Part shown: one piece after another, positions 48,877 through 62,982 of the stretch | Position numbering within the stretch: the stretch's first letter is position 1 | Layout of the letters: the number at the start of each line of letters is the position of its first letter | Made by a program: the position numbers and the translations under genes | The notes under the pieces: generated by a model | What the model saw: only the letters and a program-made list of their open reading frames with translations | What the model was told of the DNA's origin: nothing | The model's database searches: none | DNA from: Promerops cafer | Lineage: Eukaryota; Chordata; Aves; Passeriformes; Nectariniidae | Length of the DNA: 64,000 nt | Assembly: GCA_013398275.1 (NCBI GenBank) | Contig: VZSE01006621.1 | Location: 319,296-383,295, forward strand | Direction: 5' to 3'

Positions 48877-51800
48877 AACAGTACACTATTTTAGCAGAAA
48901 CAAAATATATAAGTTGCTAAGGCTCATATTGATTTTCAACTGTCCCCTAGGAAGGACAAATATCTTTAACCACTATGAATCACAGAAAGTTAAATGGATT
49001 ACTGCTTTGTGTTTTGGTTTGTGGACTCTCTTCTTGATTGTTTGATTTCATTTGGTTCCAATCTATAATATCAGACAATCCAAAGGAATGATATATTGGT
49101 CAACTATAGATACTTTAGAGGGGAAGGGGCAGAGGAGGAAAAACATCCACTGCATAAGCAGTATTATCAAGTCTGTCTTGTCTTAATGTGAATACATATT
49201 TAGTTATGCACTCAATTATTCAATTCGAAGCCTGAGAAATTATAAACAATCTTTAAACTTATTTCTTTGTGGCAATATCTGTTGGAAACCTAATATAAAT
49301 ATTTGAAAGGGTATCTGAATAAACAGGAGAGTTTAAGATATACTTATATATAAGAAAATGTGGATAATTATATTGCCTTCTGATGTACTTAGTCTGTGAC
49401 CTTTCATATGTAGTTGAAAGTATTACAGAATTATAGGGTTAAAACATATATTCTCATATTCTCTTAGTACATTTGCCATTCAGTTTAAAAACCGATTGGA
49501 AAACTTCTATATCCTTAATGCTGAAATAAAATTTTTGTTTCAATCTGATTAATTTTGAAGTTGTCCACTCCATAGTCCATCCAAAAATCCTTATCTCAGT
49601 CATGAGCAGATAGCAATTCCCTCTTGTATCCAATTAATTGCTGTCATTGTCCTTTGAGTCAGACAAATGTTACCAGAATGTTAATCTATGTTTAGTAGCA
49701 CAAGCCTTGGTGGCTCTCTCAAGCCAGAGTTCTAATTTTTTTACTTAGGCAATTGACCAGTCATTCTGTTAAGGAGTTCTGATCATATTTTTATTCCTGC
49801 ATACCGAATATATACCTCATGTATATTACATGAAAGTTCAAATCTTCAGAACATGAGCTAGAAAAGTCTGACTGTATATTGCACAGCTTTTCATTAATCC
49901 TGGTACCCTGCAATCTGTCTGTCTCATCAGTGGCTAGTGAGAGCACATTAGAGAGAATTTCACCTTAAAACACACATCTGATATTTCATCCACATCTTCT
50001 TTTTGCTTGAGAATTACAGTGCTATTGAACACCCACAAATCACTGGCCATGCAAACTTCTATAATGGTGGTAAAATGTGAAATGAAGAAAATATTTCTGA
50101 TTCAGCTGCAAAGCTATATTTCAGTCATACACCTTTACTCTTCAGCCCATTAAGAACAATAAAACTTCATCTGTAAATAGTGTTGACGTATTGCTCACTG
50201 ATGGTTTAGGGTGTGGGCATACTTCTTCTTGTTGTTGTAGTCATTCTTCCTTTGAAGTGTCTCTGTTTTCACATGACAAACAGTTACTAAATCTTGTAGG
50301 TGTTGCCCCAGCTGGCTTGAACTTTACTATGTGCTTAATTCATGTGGTTTTGTACCTGAAAAGACAAATTGAATCCCAACCACAACATTGTGATTTTTGT
50401 TAGAGAGATTCTCTTACAGGACAAAGAATTGTGTGTTGAGTACTCATCAGTTTAGAGGAGATGAAGTAAAAACAATCACAGCTGCTCTTGTTTTAGAAGT
50501 TTTTATCTTTTGCAGATGTATTTTTTCAAGCTATTCTTTCATGTGCTTCACCTATCCCTACTTCCTGTGATGACTTAGTTCTTCAGGGCCTTTTTAGGTT
50601 TACAATCCAAAACACCACTTGATTTCACCTCCAAAGCAGTTTAACTCTTTCTTGCTTTGATTAATAGAAGGAATTAATAACTTTCTGTGTGCTGTCAGTT
50701 TGCTCATCACATGTAGTGCATAATTTAAAAAGAAAGCTTAACGAGCGATTTCAATACATTTTTAAATTCCCTCTCTTTGTATATTCTTTCTAACCTAGAT
50801 CTCAAACAAAAAAGGGGTGAAAGAAAGATTAATGTTCTTTCCTGCCTGAAAGTACAAGTTCAAATTCTCATCTTTTAACTTAGCACTGGGCTGTCAACTC
50901 ATAGCACTCACGCTTGAGAGGGTCACTTTCCACTGGTCCGTGTAAAGCTGTGGTACTGCATGGAAGAAGACAAGATCCACAAAAGCAGAGAAAAAGTATA
51001 ACTTCACAGTGAAGTAACTAAGATATTCGCCTGAGAATAAGTACTTCCATTCTCATACGTCTGTCCCCAGTATGCCTTCTGCATTTGCTGTGTATAAATT
51101 TAGTTTTTATTGATTTCAATTTGCTCTTATTCATTTAGTCTTGGGAAGTAGTCAGCATGAGATATGGAGGAATAACCTCCCATCCAGAAGACAACATATG
51201 AGAGGTAAGTATTTAAACTTTTTTAAAAGTAAGGTTTACAATTTGGGACATTTTGCCACCCTGTGTAATTCTTTTGGGACCTAGAGTCATCTATGGCTGT
51301 CCATGCTGGACTGGGAATTTCTCCCTAACTGCTGATTGTGTCAGTTTGTCCAAGCACTGAGAGGGCCTGAGCGTGCATTCTGAGCTCTGGAGTACTCAGC
51401 TATGAGGGTGAAAGCATTGTAATCCCCTACTCTTGACTGACTGAAACCATAACTGAACAAACTAAAGAGCCCTGTCTCCTCTGCTTTGTTGTGATTGTTT
51501 TCTTCACATGATTAAAAAAAAAAAAATATAATAAGTATAAATGTATAAAGTACCTACAGACTTCAGTACTCATTGTTTATTCAGTCCTCAATCACATATC
51601 TCATCATCTTCTGTCTTGAGAAATGCTCCAGAAATATAGTAATAAGTTACTTATTTTTTCTAGGGCTTTGTGTGGCAGAGGCACACTATGTAAAAATTAG
51701 ATAAGGACTCAACAATGACTCAATTTTACATAGTAGCAAAATAATTATTTCATAAAGCAAAGATTTTCATTCTCATTGCCCTCATCTCTCAGAGACAAAA

Positions 51801-54800
51801 AAAGGAAGCAAATACAACAGATCCATCAAGTGTTGTTACCTAATAGCCTGACCCAAAAAGTTAGAGAAGTAGATTTTTTTAGAAGCCAGATTTCAAGAAT
51901 CAATGAAAAGACAACATTTATTGGAGAAAATGTGAGCTAATAGTCAGTGCGAACTTGCTGATTTTTATGCACCATGGAAAGTACAATACTGCACTTTGCT
52001 TTCTCTCCTTCTCTCCTGTAGAACAGAGTGATTTTTTTTTTTAAAAGGTAGCTGCTATCTGTGATATGATTTTCCCTTGCATTGTTGTTACTGAAACTTT
52101 TCATGAATATAATGTTTAATGTCATTATGAATGAAAAACAAGTTTGTAGCTGTGTTAACGAATGTATAAAAAAAAGATAGAGAATGATGACAAAAGGAGG
52201 TTTTTTCTTTTATTGTTGAGTTTTAGGGTCTAGGAGTTCTCCATGAAAAAATAGAACCCCGAAAACCCAGTAGCACCCTAAAACCAAGGAGCTCTCTAAA
52301 CAATAAGAGAAAGGTTCTACTAAACAAAGCTTTTTTTTTTTTCTTTTTTTTTTCTTTTTTAGGAAGGCAGAGCAATAAAAAGAAAACCAATTAACAAAAA
52401 AACCAATTGATTTCTTCATTTCTATTATTTTTTAAATTTAATTTAAAATATGTTGCTGTTAACAATCTTTCCTTAAAAAACACTGTATGCCATGGTTTAT
52501 ACATAGATGCTTACTAAAAATCTTAATTTTCCATTTACCATCTGTATTTTTTTACAGTCTATCAGGTCATCAGTTATGCACAATTAAGGCAGATCAATAA
52601 TTTGAAAATGTCTTGAAGAATTGATTTTTTTATGAACTCTGTGAATTGCTATTTAATAAGACATCAGTGCAGAAGCACTATGGGAGAGCTAACTAAAATG
52701 TGAACCATGACAAATCTGATATGTCTGCGTATGCCATTAAACTGCAGCAGCAGTCCTGTTAGGTTGACAGCTTCTCTGATTTTGTATTTAATCCTCTCAT
52801 CATTCATGACAATTGCATTTTTACATCAACAGTGAATATAAAGTGACAGAAAAATAAAGTCAGTGCAGTTTCTGCACCTCATTTTATAGCAACAGATGTT
52901 GTGAACTGAGGACATTAAAGCAAATTCCAAAGTTACCGCGATGAAGTTTTCAAGGTAACTACAAGGATGTTTGACCTAGAGCTCCATCTAGAGAAACTTT
53001 CATGAAAAACCAGCACTGGTTCATTTGTCTAAATCTCGATATTTAAAGTTTATGGGGTTGCTGTCGGCCACAGGTGCATCTAGCTGCTCAAGCTGATGTA
53101 AGGTGGCGGCTTATTTGCATTTAAGAATTAATTTATTTTAATTATCATAGAACATTCCTTCACTTCTTTTCCCTGATGATTTACGAAGGTGAATAGCCAT
53201 ATTTAGAGTGGTGTAATTTGGAAACTGCTAAAGAATATTTTGGTTTCATTTTTATATAGAAATCATGAATAAACACCTCCCTAAAAGAAATAGGATCTTT
53301 CCTTCTCTATTCCATCTTCATCTTTTACACTAGTGAGTGATATTTTACATAGATTTCACATCCAACCATGTGAAAAAAAAAAAAAAATCATAATGTCATG
53401 TTTCCTGGGTTATGAGGATTAGTAAGGCATGAATTTAAAACTGAGATTTTATTTAATTAATATTATGATCAGGAATGTTTTAGAACTGGTTGTGAACTTC
53501 AGTAACGGCACCAATATGTTGGGAAAGTAATCGACAAAGAGACTAAGAGTGAAAGAAAAGAAATCTTTTTGTATTTTTCACCTCTACTCTTTTTGATGCT
53601 ATATGGAAAGCAAGGGATAAATAGTGCATCTTATTTGCAAATACTGCATCAACCTGAGGAAAATATTCTGTGACAGTGGTAGAAAGTGATTTATGCTAAT
53701 TTATAACCACAAAAAGCTTACTGAACTGAGCATTTTGGGGCAACACTGATACTGGGAGAACACTCTCTTCAATACAAAGTCACATTGTAATTTTAATAGC
53801 ATTTCACCAATTTCAGATTCTTTTTTCCAAATGGGCTGCAGATCACGGCTAAATAAACAAGTTATAGTATAATAGTGCTTACCATTAGCTCTTACCTTTC
53901 CAGATCCAGAGGTCAGATAGAAAAGGAAGAAATATTTGAACACTTAAATAACTTCCTGTAATGCAGAGAAATAGCAGAATTCTGGTAGTTTGAATACTGA
54001 ATGAGAAGGTAGGTTAGTGAAAATGATCTCTGAACTTACATGGAAGAGCTTTATTTTTGTATCTATACACATGAGAGAAGTGCAAAATTTTTCAAGCTCA
54101 TATAAAACTTTTTTAGCTTTCTAGGACTTTTCACCTTTAAGAGTATAAAAGAATTTTTATTTTGTCTGTATTTTCCTATATTTTTGTTTCTTTGCCTTAA
54201 TTTCTTTAAAATTCAAGTTCCAGCAACGTGTACCTTTCAGTTCTCCTGAATCAATATAGCTACAACAGAGATTGATGAAGTTTGAAAGGGCTAATGGCTG
54301 AAGAAGCTTGCTCTTATGCCACAGTTTGAGGACTCAGGGCGTTGAGTGCTGGAAAAAGAATGTGGGTCTGGGATTTTCTCTTACTGAGAATTCCCAAGTG
54401 TGGGAGAGAAGACGAAGAGAAGAAGTAGTGGGTGTGTTAATGCTCTGTTTTGTTTCTCCATGTCTTTCACATTGTGTAAAAGAATAATTTGTGTGGGTGG
54501 GAGTACATGTATTTGGGTTATTAAGAATGTGAATACAGTTAAAGGGCTTTCTGAGACTGGGAAGCCTGAACTGCAGTGACAGTAAATCATATATATAATT
54601 TTCACTCACTACTGTAATCCCTGGATTTTGTTTTCCAGTTTCTACAGCCAAAAACAGATTTTATTGGAGGAAGGGGGGCAATAAGTTGAATTAAAAAAGC
54701 AAAAATCCATATAGCATATCTCCCTTAGGTAAAGCCTGCTAATGCATGGAATATTGTTGACCAGGGTGTATGGAGGGAATTTTTATGCATATTTACACAT

Positions 54801-55387
54801 TTTAATCCTTGTGCCTTCCTAAAGCTAGCGTTTATAATTACCACCAAGTGGACATTATAATCTCCAGCAGAAAATAAGTCACAGTTTTAGGGAAGGAGCA
54901 CATTCAATAAAAAGGCAAATTCACAACTCTAACAAAAAAAGTTTCCTTTGAACAATAGCCTTGAATGCTTCACATGCCCTGCCACTTGCAGCCAGGTTTT
55001 TAAGCTTTTAAATACTCTTTGCAACTCAGTTTCTCTGAAGCAGTGGCTTGGTGAATGTGATTATGTTGCATGTGTTGCAGCTGACCTGTTTGTGCTGTGG
55101 GAGTCTGATGCATTTAATGAATGTGCCCTGGGGAAAGGCAAGCTGTTTCCTGGGGGCAGTGAGGTAAGGAAAGGCAATAAATAATGGAAAATAGATTTGG
55201 AAATTACATTAGAGGACATCTAGTTAATCCCCTCCTTCACAGTAAATTGCATAAGTGTATTGTTCCTAGCTCCCATAGGAAAAAGTTCTGCTGTTATCAG
55301 TGCACAAGAATTGTAAGCTCACATGCTGTCCCTAAATTGTACTTTTAAAAATACAGAGATTTTCACTCTAAAGGCACAGGTAGTTTT
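48877..55387. other. long AT-rich non-coding stretch
   Basis: About 6.5 kb with no gene or interspersed repeat that I recognise. It holds A or T runs (51511-51523, 52031-52042, 53371-53386) and a T/C tract at 52331-52360. A repeat-free block at about 52640-53200 with octamer-like and homeodomain-like words may be conserved non-coding DNA. Open frames, including minus 54334-54651, have no domain. Confidence 0.5.
52331..52360. repeat. T-rich tract with interspersed C
   Basis: Runs of 9-12 T separated by single C residues. It produces a Lys-rich spurious frame on the minus strand (52210-52419). Confidence 0.75.
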
Positions 55388-55845
55388 CTGGAATTTAACA
55401 AGACCAAACAAAGTCCTGCACATGGGTCAGGGCAATCCCAAGCACAAACACAGGATAGAGGATGAAGGGGTTGAGAGTAACCATGAGGAAAAGGACTTGG
55501 GGGTGCTGGTGGGTGAGAGGCTGGACATGACCCAGCCATGGGCACTCGCAGCCCAGAAACCAAACGTGTCCTGGGCTGCATCCAAAGCGGCGTGGGCAGC
55601 AGGGCCAGGGAGGGGATTCTGCCCCTCTGCAGAGACCCCAGCTGCATTGCAGCTCTGGAGGCCCTAACGTAGGTTGGAGTGAGTCCAGAGAAGAGCCATT
55701 AAGTTGATCAGAGGGCTGGAGCACCTCTCCTACGAAGACAGTCTGAGAGAACTGAGGCTGTTCAGCCTCAGAAGAGAGCACTCAAGGGAGACCTCACCAG
55801 CAGCCTTCCAGCACATAAAAGGGGCCTACAAGAAAGATATCCCTG
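55388..55845 (+). mobile_element. CR1 LINE fragment lacking its 3' end
   Basis: Plus-strand CR1, ORF2 end to proximal 3' UTR. The words in order are: 'aacaaagtcctgcacatggg', 'gggcaatcccaagcacaaac', 'ggaaaaggacttgggggtgc', 'gcagcccagaaacc', 'gtcctgggctgcatccaaag', 'ggccagggaggggattctgc', 'gtccagagaagagcc', 'cagagggctggagcacctct', 'gttcagcctcagaagagagc' and 'gcagccttccagcacataaa'. It stops near 55845 without the rest of the 3' UTR or terminal octamers. There is also an internal deletion near 55623-55665. Frames at 55323-55667 and on the minus strand at 55363-55781 are readings of this relic. Loss of the 3' end in a CR1 copy points to a later deletion or rearrangement. Confidence 0.9.
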
Positions 55846-58800
55846 AGAATTATGTGAAAAGTGATGTAGTTCTATGTCTAATTGACACAGCTTGATCTAA
55901 CAGGCTTGTTCTGCAAACAGTTAAGATTGGTTTATCCACACCTGGCTTCTAGCCCTGCCTCTGCTGTGTTGCTCACCCTCTTCTGCTCCTCTGGACCTTA
56001 AGGCTGGTGGCTTCATTCTCATGTATGTGGGGAAGAAGGGGAGAGGAAAACATGGAACACCTGCAGTTCTTCACACAGGGAGATGTGCTGGTTATGTCAA
56101 AAGTTTCTTCTTTCTCAGTTTAGGATTCACTTGGTTATTCTTCTTCTCTTTAATATCCTTCTGCACCTTGGCTTGTCTTCATCTGTCTGCAACTCCTTGT
56201 TAATCCAAATTAACAATTTTTAGTGTCTTTTTCATATGTGGGACTATTTGCCTTTGTTCACTTTTGAATTCCTGAAACCAATTTTGACCAACTCCTGGTC
56301 AGCACTTCTTTATGAATGAATTGCTCACACTTGTGATGTCTCCTGTGCTCCAATCTTTTATCACCACCTCATGCCTGTGCTCCTGCACACTGCATTCTGA
56401 GATTGATCTCTGATGTGCATATACTTGAAATTTGTACTTTGGTACCTGGTGTACATACCATGCTCCTTATGGTTTGGAGCAAAATTGTGTCTTAAAAAAT
56501 AAAATTAGCCTCATGAACATTGCTTCTTCATTAACCGGAAAGCATGCATAAAAAATGCACAACTTAAACACTTGATGCTTTTTTAAAATTATAATTAGTT
56601 TCAGCTGAGTGTCTGTGATTATCACAGTAAAATAAACACTTGTTCATTTTGTGAAGAGACTCAAGATTTTGAACTTGTCAAAGGGTAAAGTAATGTCAAT
56701 AAAGCATATAGTTCCATTTTTAAACAAATCACACACAAAAAATTCCAGACCTCTGCTGAAAACTCAATAAATCTTACCTTATAATAAATACAGGAATGTA
56801 CATTAATACTCATTTTAAGTGCCTTTAGAAGTATGGACCTTTCACAGGAAAGACCTCCAAGCATGACCTTATAAAGATTTAGTTTCAATTATTTAACCTA
56901 CAGATTATGAAAGCCAAGTAGAAAGTTCCTTGTTTTGTCCTTCATTTGATGTTCACTTACTTATGAGGTAAGCTTATATGTTGAAATGTTCAATATATAT
57001 ATCAGAGGACTTGAAACACAGAAACAGGACCTTATATTGACAGCACACATTTCTCTGAAAAATTATTATGTTGAAGTTTTTGGACAAAAAAAACCCTCTC
57101 ACTATTATTACAAAATAGGCCATATGAATACTAGTTTTGCATTATTTATTACCACTTATTTATTCTGTCCAGTCCAACCGATAAGCTTGTCATAAAGGAA
57201 TGACATTTCTATTTTTAACAACTTTGAATAATAATTCTTTGCATTCTTTGTGGACTTCTTTCTTCCATTTCAAATAGATTCAGTCTATGCATAATCCCCT
57301 TGTGTTTCTACTCTCCTTTTCAACATGAAGGGTCTGTTTGTTTGTTTGTTTTCTGACAGCATCTTAATTTCTTGTGTTTGTATTCAATTAACTCTGATGT
57401 GCTTTTCAACTGCAGCATTTTCAAAACCATGCATATATTATTTATACCACCTCACCAATGCTTTTGAGATGTCTTTCTATTTTTTAAGAGTAAACACTGG
57501 TTAATGTAAGTTAAATTGGGTTAGAAGAAACAGTTAGAAGATGGAACTGAAAAGAGGAGCTCGTCTGGTCCACAGGAAATAAATAACCACTAGACCAGCA
57601 AATGCACTTTTTAGTCAAGAATAGGAGTGTTAGCACAACTTTAAATAATATTTGGTCTGAATATTTTGAAGGACTTTTGGATATCATTAGGAATTTGGTC
57701 TGCTGGGCTTACTTTCATTAGTTTTGTGCAGATCAACGTGTTCTGCAAAGCAGAGTTTTGTGGTCAGTATAGGTCCAAGGCGCATGGGACACGCTGATTT
57801 GCTGCACATGTCTCTCTAAGTGTAGGACATGCAAGAACATTGTTTGACCTCATTCCCCCACACTTTTTTATTTAGCAGTGTACACATGTCATGGATTCTA
57901 CATGGGCACAGACACCTATGTTTGTGCAATTGAGACTGTCTAGTTATAGGAAAATGAAAGCTTTCTGTTGTCAACACCTGCTATATTGTTCAGTGTGACT
58001 AATATTTGATTGGAGAGATTCTTTCTTCTTCCCCTTTAGCTTCAGGCTCCTTTTCTCTCTGTATTAAATTAACCTTGAAATGTTCTGATACAGTGATTAA
58101 CAACTAATCAGCCAGAGGAATATGAGATAATGTTTTCCTTAGCAATACAGGAGTGCACTTCTGATCTCAAATTTTGATTCTGACTAATCATTTGTAATGG
58201 CGAGTATCTTAGAAAATAATTTTAATGCAGATTTTGATAAATTTAATTTTTAAATTTATGAGGCAAACTTTCCTTTAGGGAATCTCAGTTAAATACATAA
58301 TACTTCCCTTTTTTTTTTCCTTCATTGTATGGACAAAACATTAGATTTACTTTGATTTTTCTTTCTGGTGTAAATATAGAGGCCTAAATTGAAGGTCTAG
58401 ATTCAGTGCTTCGTGATGAACCTGGATTAAAGCAGTGATTTATAAAATGTACACACTCTTTCTTTCAAATGGATTAGAAACTCAGAGCAGACATGTCATC
58501 CTTACTCTGACACCATGCTGCAATATTCTTTGGTACAGAATTTTAAAGAGCATCTTACTGAGAAAAAAAAAAAAGAAGACAAATTTCATCTTCCTTGTAT
58601 GCCTAAATTACAGTTTATTTGTCATATACTCATAATTACAGTCTAGTTGTGAGTAGTTGTGTTTAGATGCCAAAATTACAAGAAGCCTCAGAAATGGAAT
58701 TACATTTATTTGGACAGTGTGTGATAGGATCTGGTTAAAAAATTTCTGTTTCTCCCTCAGCACTTTGCTGTGGGGAACTACTGGTATTGTAAAGCTTCTG

Positions 58801-61800
58801 GCATGAGGACAAGATAGCATAAGTAGCTGACTGAGTACAGATCTCTTTCTAGTATTATGAATCATGTTCTGAAGGATTAGAGAGGAGGAATCCCATCCTT
58901 AGTATTTTCCAAAAAAGAAAGCCACTGCCTGTGTAAATTTACTGCTTTACACATTTTAGGAAGCATATAACATAATGTTTGCACAGTTGCTAAAAGGTTT
59001 TTGACCATCTGAATAAATCAATGCTTTTACAAGTGATAACAAATCACTAGGAAAAGAAACAAACTAAACAAACAGCTGAACACAAATACTCAAACTTTCC
59101 CAGAACAGTGCAATTTATTCTCATTCAATACTCCCCTGGAAATTCCTAGGAGGTAATTATTTCAAATGTCCTTTTCTTGCAGTCCAGGCCATGCAATGTA
59201 TCCTGTTTCCTGGTATAAACATTATAATCCTCTGATAAACTGAGATGCTGCCTTCCACTGTCTCAGAGGTTTTGAATGGAAAAAAACCTAATAAACTGCA
59301 CCTCAGTCTCAGAAGACCACTATGTGGACTTCAGGAGAAAAAGAAGGACAGATAACAGGTGATACTGACTGGACTAATCTGCTATGGGAGTAAAGTGACA
59401 TTACAATATTTGTTTTCAAATCAGTATAAATTGATTACATGATATCCACATTTTGTAAAAATAATTTTTTTTAAATGTAATCAATGTAACTTGACCAGTC
59501 ATTAAGAATATTAGTAGTCTGAATTAGTCTGATTCTGAATTATTTTTTATAAACAATCAAATTCTAGGATATTTCAATCACTCTGATATATTAATGAAAA
59601 ATATTAAATTTCTCAGAGAAGAGGAGAAATAAAAGTATTAATCTGATTATACAAAACACTGTAGAAATGTCTACCATCCCTCTGACTGTTAAGCTTTATG
59701 TTTCCATTGAATATGTTTTTGTTTATCCAAGTTTTTTCTCTATACTTCTTACGCCCTTGTTTTATTTCTGGATAAAATATTAAAACAAGAATCTCAATAA
59801 ACTGAAAAAATTGAACAGGAGTTCAGGACAGGTATAAATCTTACTTAATATCTACTATAACATAGCATATGTCTTACTAAGTCTATATTATCCTAAACTG
59901 CAACAATTTATGAAATCACCAAATCAATAAATTTCATAATAAAAATGGTTCTAAGTGTATATCTAGAAGCATTGAAAGCAGACATGAAATTAAATAAAGA
60001 ACAATCCACAACACACACACAAAAGACTATGGAGAGGTTTGAACAGAATACAAGAAGCTTGTATTCTTTATCAAACAGAGTGTATGAATTACTAGAAATT
60101 TTATTGTTGAATACAATCAGTGATAAAAAGGTAAGAAAAGTAAACCATTACTTGCCATTCTTTTGTTTTATAAATTATTGAAATGACCTTGGGTTTTTAC
60201 AGTAAGATAGCATAAGTAGGTTGCTTTCCATTGGAAAACCAACAAATGAAACCCATTATTCAGGGGACCGTGAGAGGATTGGTGGGGTTTTTTGGTGAAA
60301 AAGCTCTGTGGTTTTTTTAGCATGAACAAAGTGAACCATCAAGCATTGACTACTCTAACTTTTTGTCAGTTAATGGATTATACTCTTCTGTATTATGCAA
60401 TGAAAAAATAATTTATGGAACTTCATGGTATTGCAGCTCCTGCCATGAAGCATGCTACTTTCTTATTTTTCTGTTACATGAGGGTTTAAATACTCTAGAA
60501 CATTTTCATCATTCCATATGCAAACTCTTTATATCTCTGTGAGCTTTACTATTTATTATCCATCATTATATTTTAGGGAGTTTAGGATATTTTGTTTACT
60601 TAATGCCAAACCCTTCTGTAATATAGAATGTTTTCTGATTAAATCCTCAAGGAAAGTCAATATAAAACAAGCACTTCTATGGTGTGAGTAAATCTTATAA
60701 AGGCTAGTCTGTACAAAGAGAATTTAAGTATACAAACATGACAAAAAAGCTCTTGTATTCATATGGAAAGACTGAATGTCAAATTTTATTCCCCATGTTC
60801 CAGAATCATTGTTTGAATCCAGCACTCACAGCAACTTGCATGACATAAAAGCTCCACAGAACATTTAGAGTTAACAGGGAGCTCCTATGACACATTAATT
60901 TTATTTCATTTTCTAATAGTCAAGCCTCTGGATATATGTGCAGCAATTGCAAAGCTGCACAGCTGCAGACCTAGTCAAATTGAAAAGAAAATTCTCCAAG
61001 TGGAAAAAAAAATCTCAAGGAGCCTCCTAGGCAAGCAAAATAAATGCATTTGCTTTAATGATTTCTGTAATTTTATTGAGGAAAATAACAAACAATCAAC
61101 ACAAGTAAAGCTTCTCTTGCTTCATATATTTCTGTTAGAATTAAAAACCTGGATTTTAAGGTTGCTAGAAAGAAGGGTAATATTTCCTTTAAAATATTCT
61201 TCTTATTTGGTATATATTAAAACATTGAATGTGTATAAGAGCCAACTTTTGATTGTCTGAAAGCTCATACATATGCAGGTAGCAAAAATTTAAAAGTTTT
61301 GTGTGGAGTTTTTTTCACTGATTTCTATATGTGTGTATTTATAATTTAAGTAGCTATATTGTTTATAAATTTGACACCTTTAATTCTCTAATCTACAGTC
61401 TTTCTAAGAGTCCTACCTACCCAATGGCCAGATTAGTAAAATTAGTAAAATACATAGTGTCTTTCAGTTTAGGCACAGCACAAAATCTATCTTCAGTCTG
61501 AGCAAGCTAATCTCCTTCTCTGAGTGAAAAACATTCCTTCCTTGGATATTTCATATCAGGTAATTTATCATCCTCATCAACTGACTTATAGACAGGAATC
61601 TCCTTATAAACAACAATGTGTTTAGCCAGAGATTAGTTTCTAAAGAATCTCTTGGAAGTTTGTTTTCACCTCAAACACACACATATTTCTCTCCAAGAGC
61701 CTCATAAAAATCATCAAAAAAGCTTGTTACATTAGGAAGTTTTATTGACAAATGTAAATATTCCAGGCAGTAATTCTTTTAAGACAGCCTCCCTTACTGC

Positions 61801-62663
61801 AATGCAAAGCAGGTTAGGGCAACAAAGAGAGGAATACTCACTGCTGGATTCAAATTGGAATTAGATGAGAGAGGTGTTAAGATGCTCAAGCTTGGCCAAA
61901 CTCATGCATGGTCAGAGGTGCAATTGTCTCAAGAACTAGAAAAACCTCTAATTCAATGGGTGAAGACATAAGAAGTTTAAGCATTTCCAGGATTTGCTGG
62001 CAGCTACCCAAGGGAATTTTTTGTTTGCTTAGAATTGCAGTATTAGTATGCACAGCTGTTCAGGCAATGATGTTCTAATTGTCTGTACTCAGTTTCACTC
62101 TGCTCATTATAAGACAGTAATATATGCCAGCCATTTTTTACCCCTCTGAATTTATTATAAATAAGCATTAGAAAAAAAAATATTGGGAAACATCACTAGT
62201 AATTAATTAGATGTACAGTATCACACCAGAAATAAAGAGCTTTTTAAAAGAAAACTAGAACTGAAATCAGAATCAGTGCCACAGGAGAATTGTATGAGCT
62301 TTTGATTGCTTGCTACTGCAATGGAACTAGCAATATCGACTAAGGCTCAACAGATACAGTAATCAAAGGACAAGGAAAGCAGAGAATATTATGTAGATTA
62401 ATATCATATGATCTGTATTCATTTGTGTTTTAGGCTGAATATTTTAAATTTTTAATAGGAAATTAAAAACTCTGGAACAAGAGCATTAATAAAAAATGTC
62501 AGATAAAGCTATTAGCAAAGTTGACTTGAAACAACTTTTTGTATCAACAAATAAGAAGGAATAAATAGCTTTGAAAGGAATGCATGAAATTGAAAGATAT
62601 ACATCCTAATTGAATACTCCTTAAAGTCTTCAATTTTATCAGATGGCATAATTAAAAATTTTG
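55846..62663. other. long AT-rich non-coding stretch
   Basis: About 6.8 kb with no gene or recognised element. Small features are a (GTTT)n tract at 57335-57352, an A run near 58562-58573 and a short CA run near 60011-60022. Open frames such as 59945-60181 and 61000-61260 are Lys/Asn-rich products of AT-rich DNA, with no domain. Confidence 0.55.
57335..57352. repeat. (GTTT)n microsatellite
   Basis: Four gttt units in a T-rich flank. Confidence 0.7.
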
Positions 62664-62910
62664 TAGAATCATAGACTCATAAAATGGTTTGGGTTGGAAG
62701 GAGACCTTAATGATCATCTAGTTCCCTGTGGGCAGGGGCACCTTCAATTAGACCAGGATGTTCAGAGCCCCATCCAGCCTGGCCTTGAGCACTCCCAGTG
62801 ATGGGGCACTCACAATTTCCCTGGGCAACCTGTTCCGGTGCCCCACCACCAAGAATTCTTTCCTAGTATCCAATCTAAACTCACTCTCTGTTAGTTTGAA
62901 CCCATCCCCC
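62664..62910 (-). mobile_element. CR1 LINE, 3' part (left of LTR insertion)
   Basis: Minus-strand CR1 whose 3' terminus is at the left ('tagaatcatagactcataaa'). It continues with 'ggtttgggttggaaggagac', 'cttaatgatcatctagttcc', 'gggcaggggcaccttcaatt', 'agccccatccagcctggcct', 'ccctgggcaacctgttccgg', 'ttctttcctagtatccaatc' and 'tagtttgaacccatcccc'. At 62910 it is broken by the LTR, and the CR1 text resumes without a break at 63561. Plus and minus open frames crossing 62748-63132 are composite artefacts of CR1 and LTR. Confidence 0.93.
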
Positions 62911-62975
62911 TGTCCTGGGGTGATGTTGAATTGTATCCCCATTCGTCTGCCTAACCCAGAAATAAGTTCTGCTCC

Positions 62976-62982
62976 TTTAAAA
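62976..62982 (+). promoter_or_regulatory. TATA-like box of the solo LTR
   Basis: tttaaaa occurs 66 bp into the LTR, followed by GC-richer sequence. It would place a short U3 before the cap site. It is the only TATA-like word in the first third of the LTR, and its function is untested. Confidence 0.4.

Noticed and set aside
55323..55781. Overlapping frames of 94-128 codons on both strands
   Set aside because: They are readings of a decayed CR1 copy with an internal deletion, not genes.
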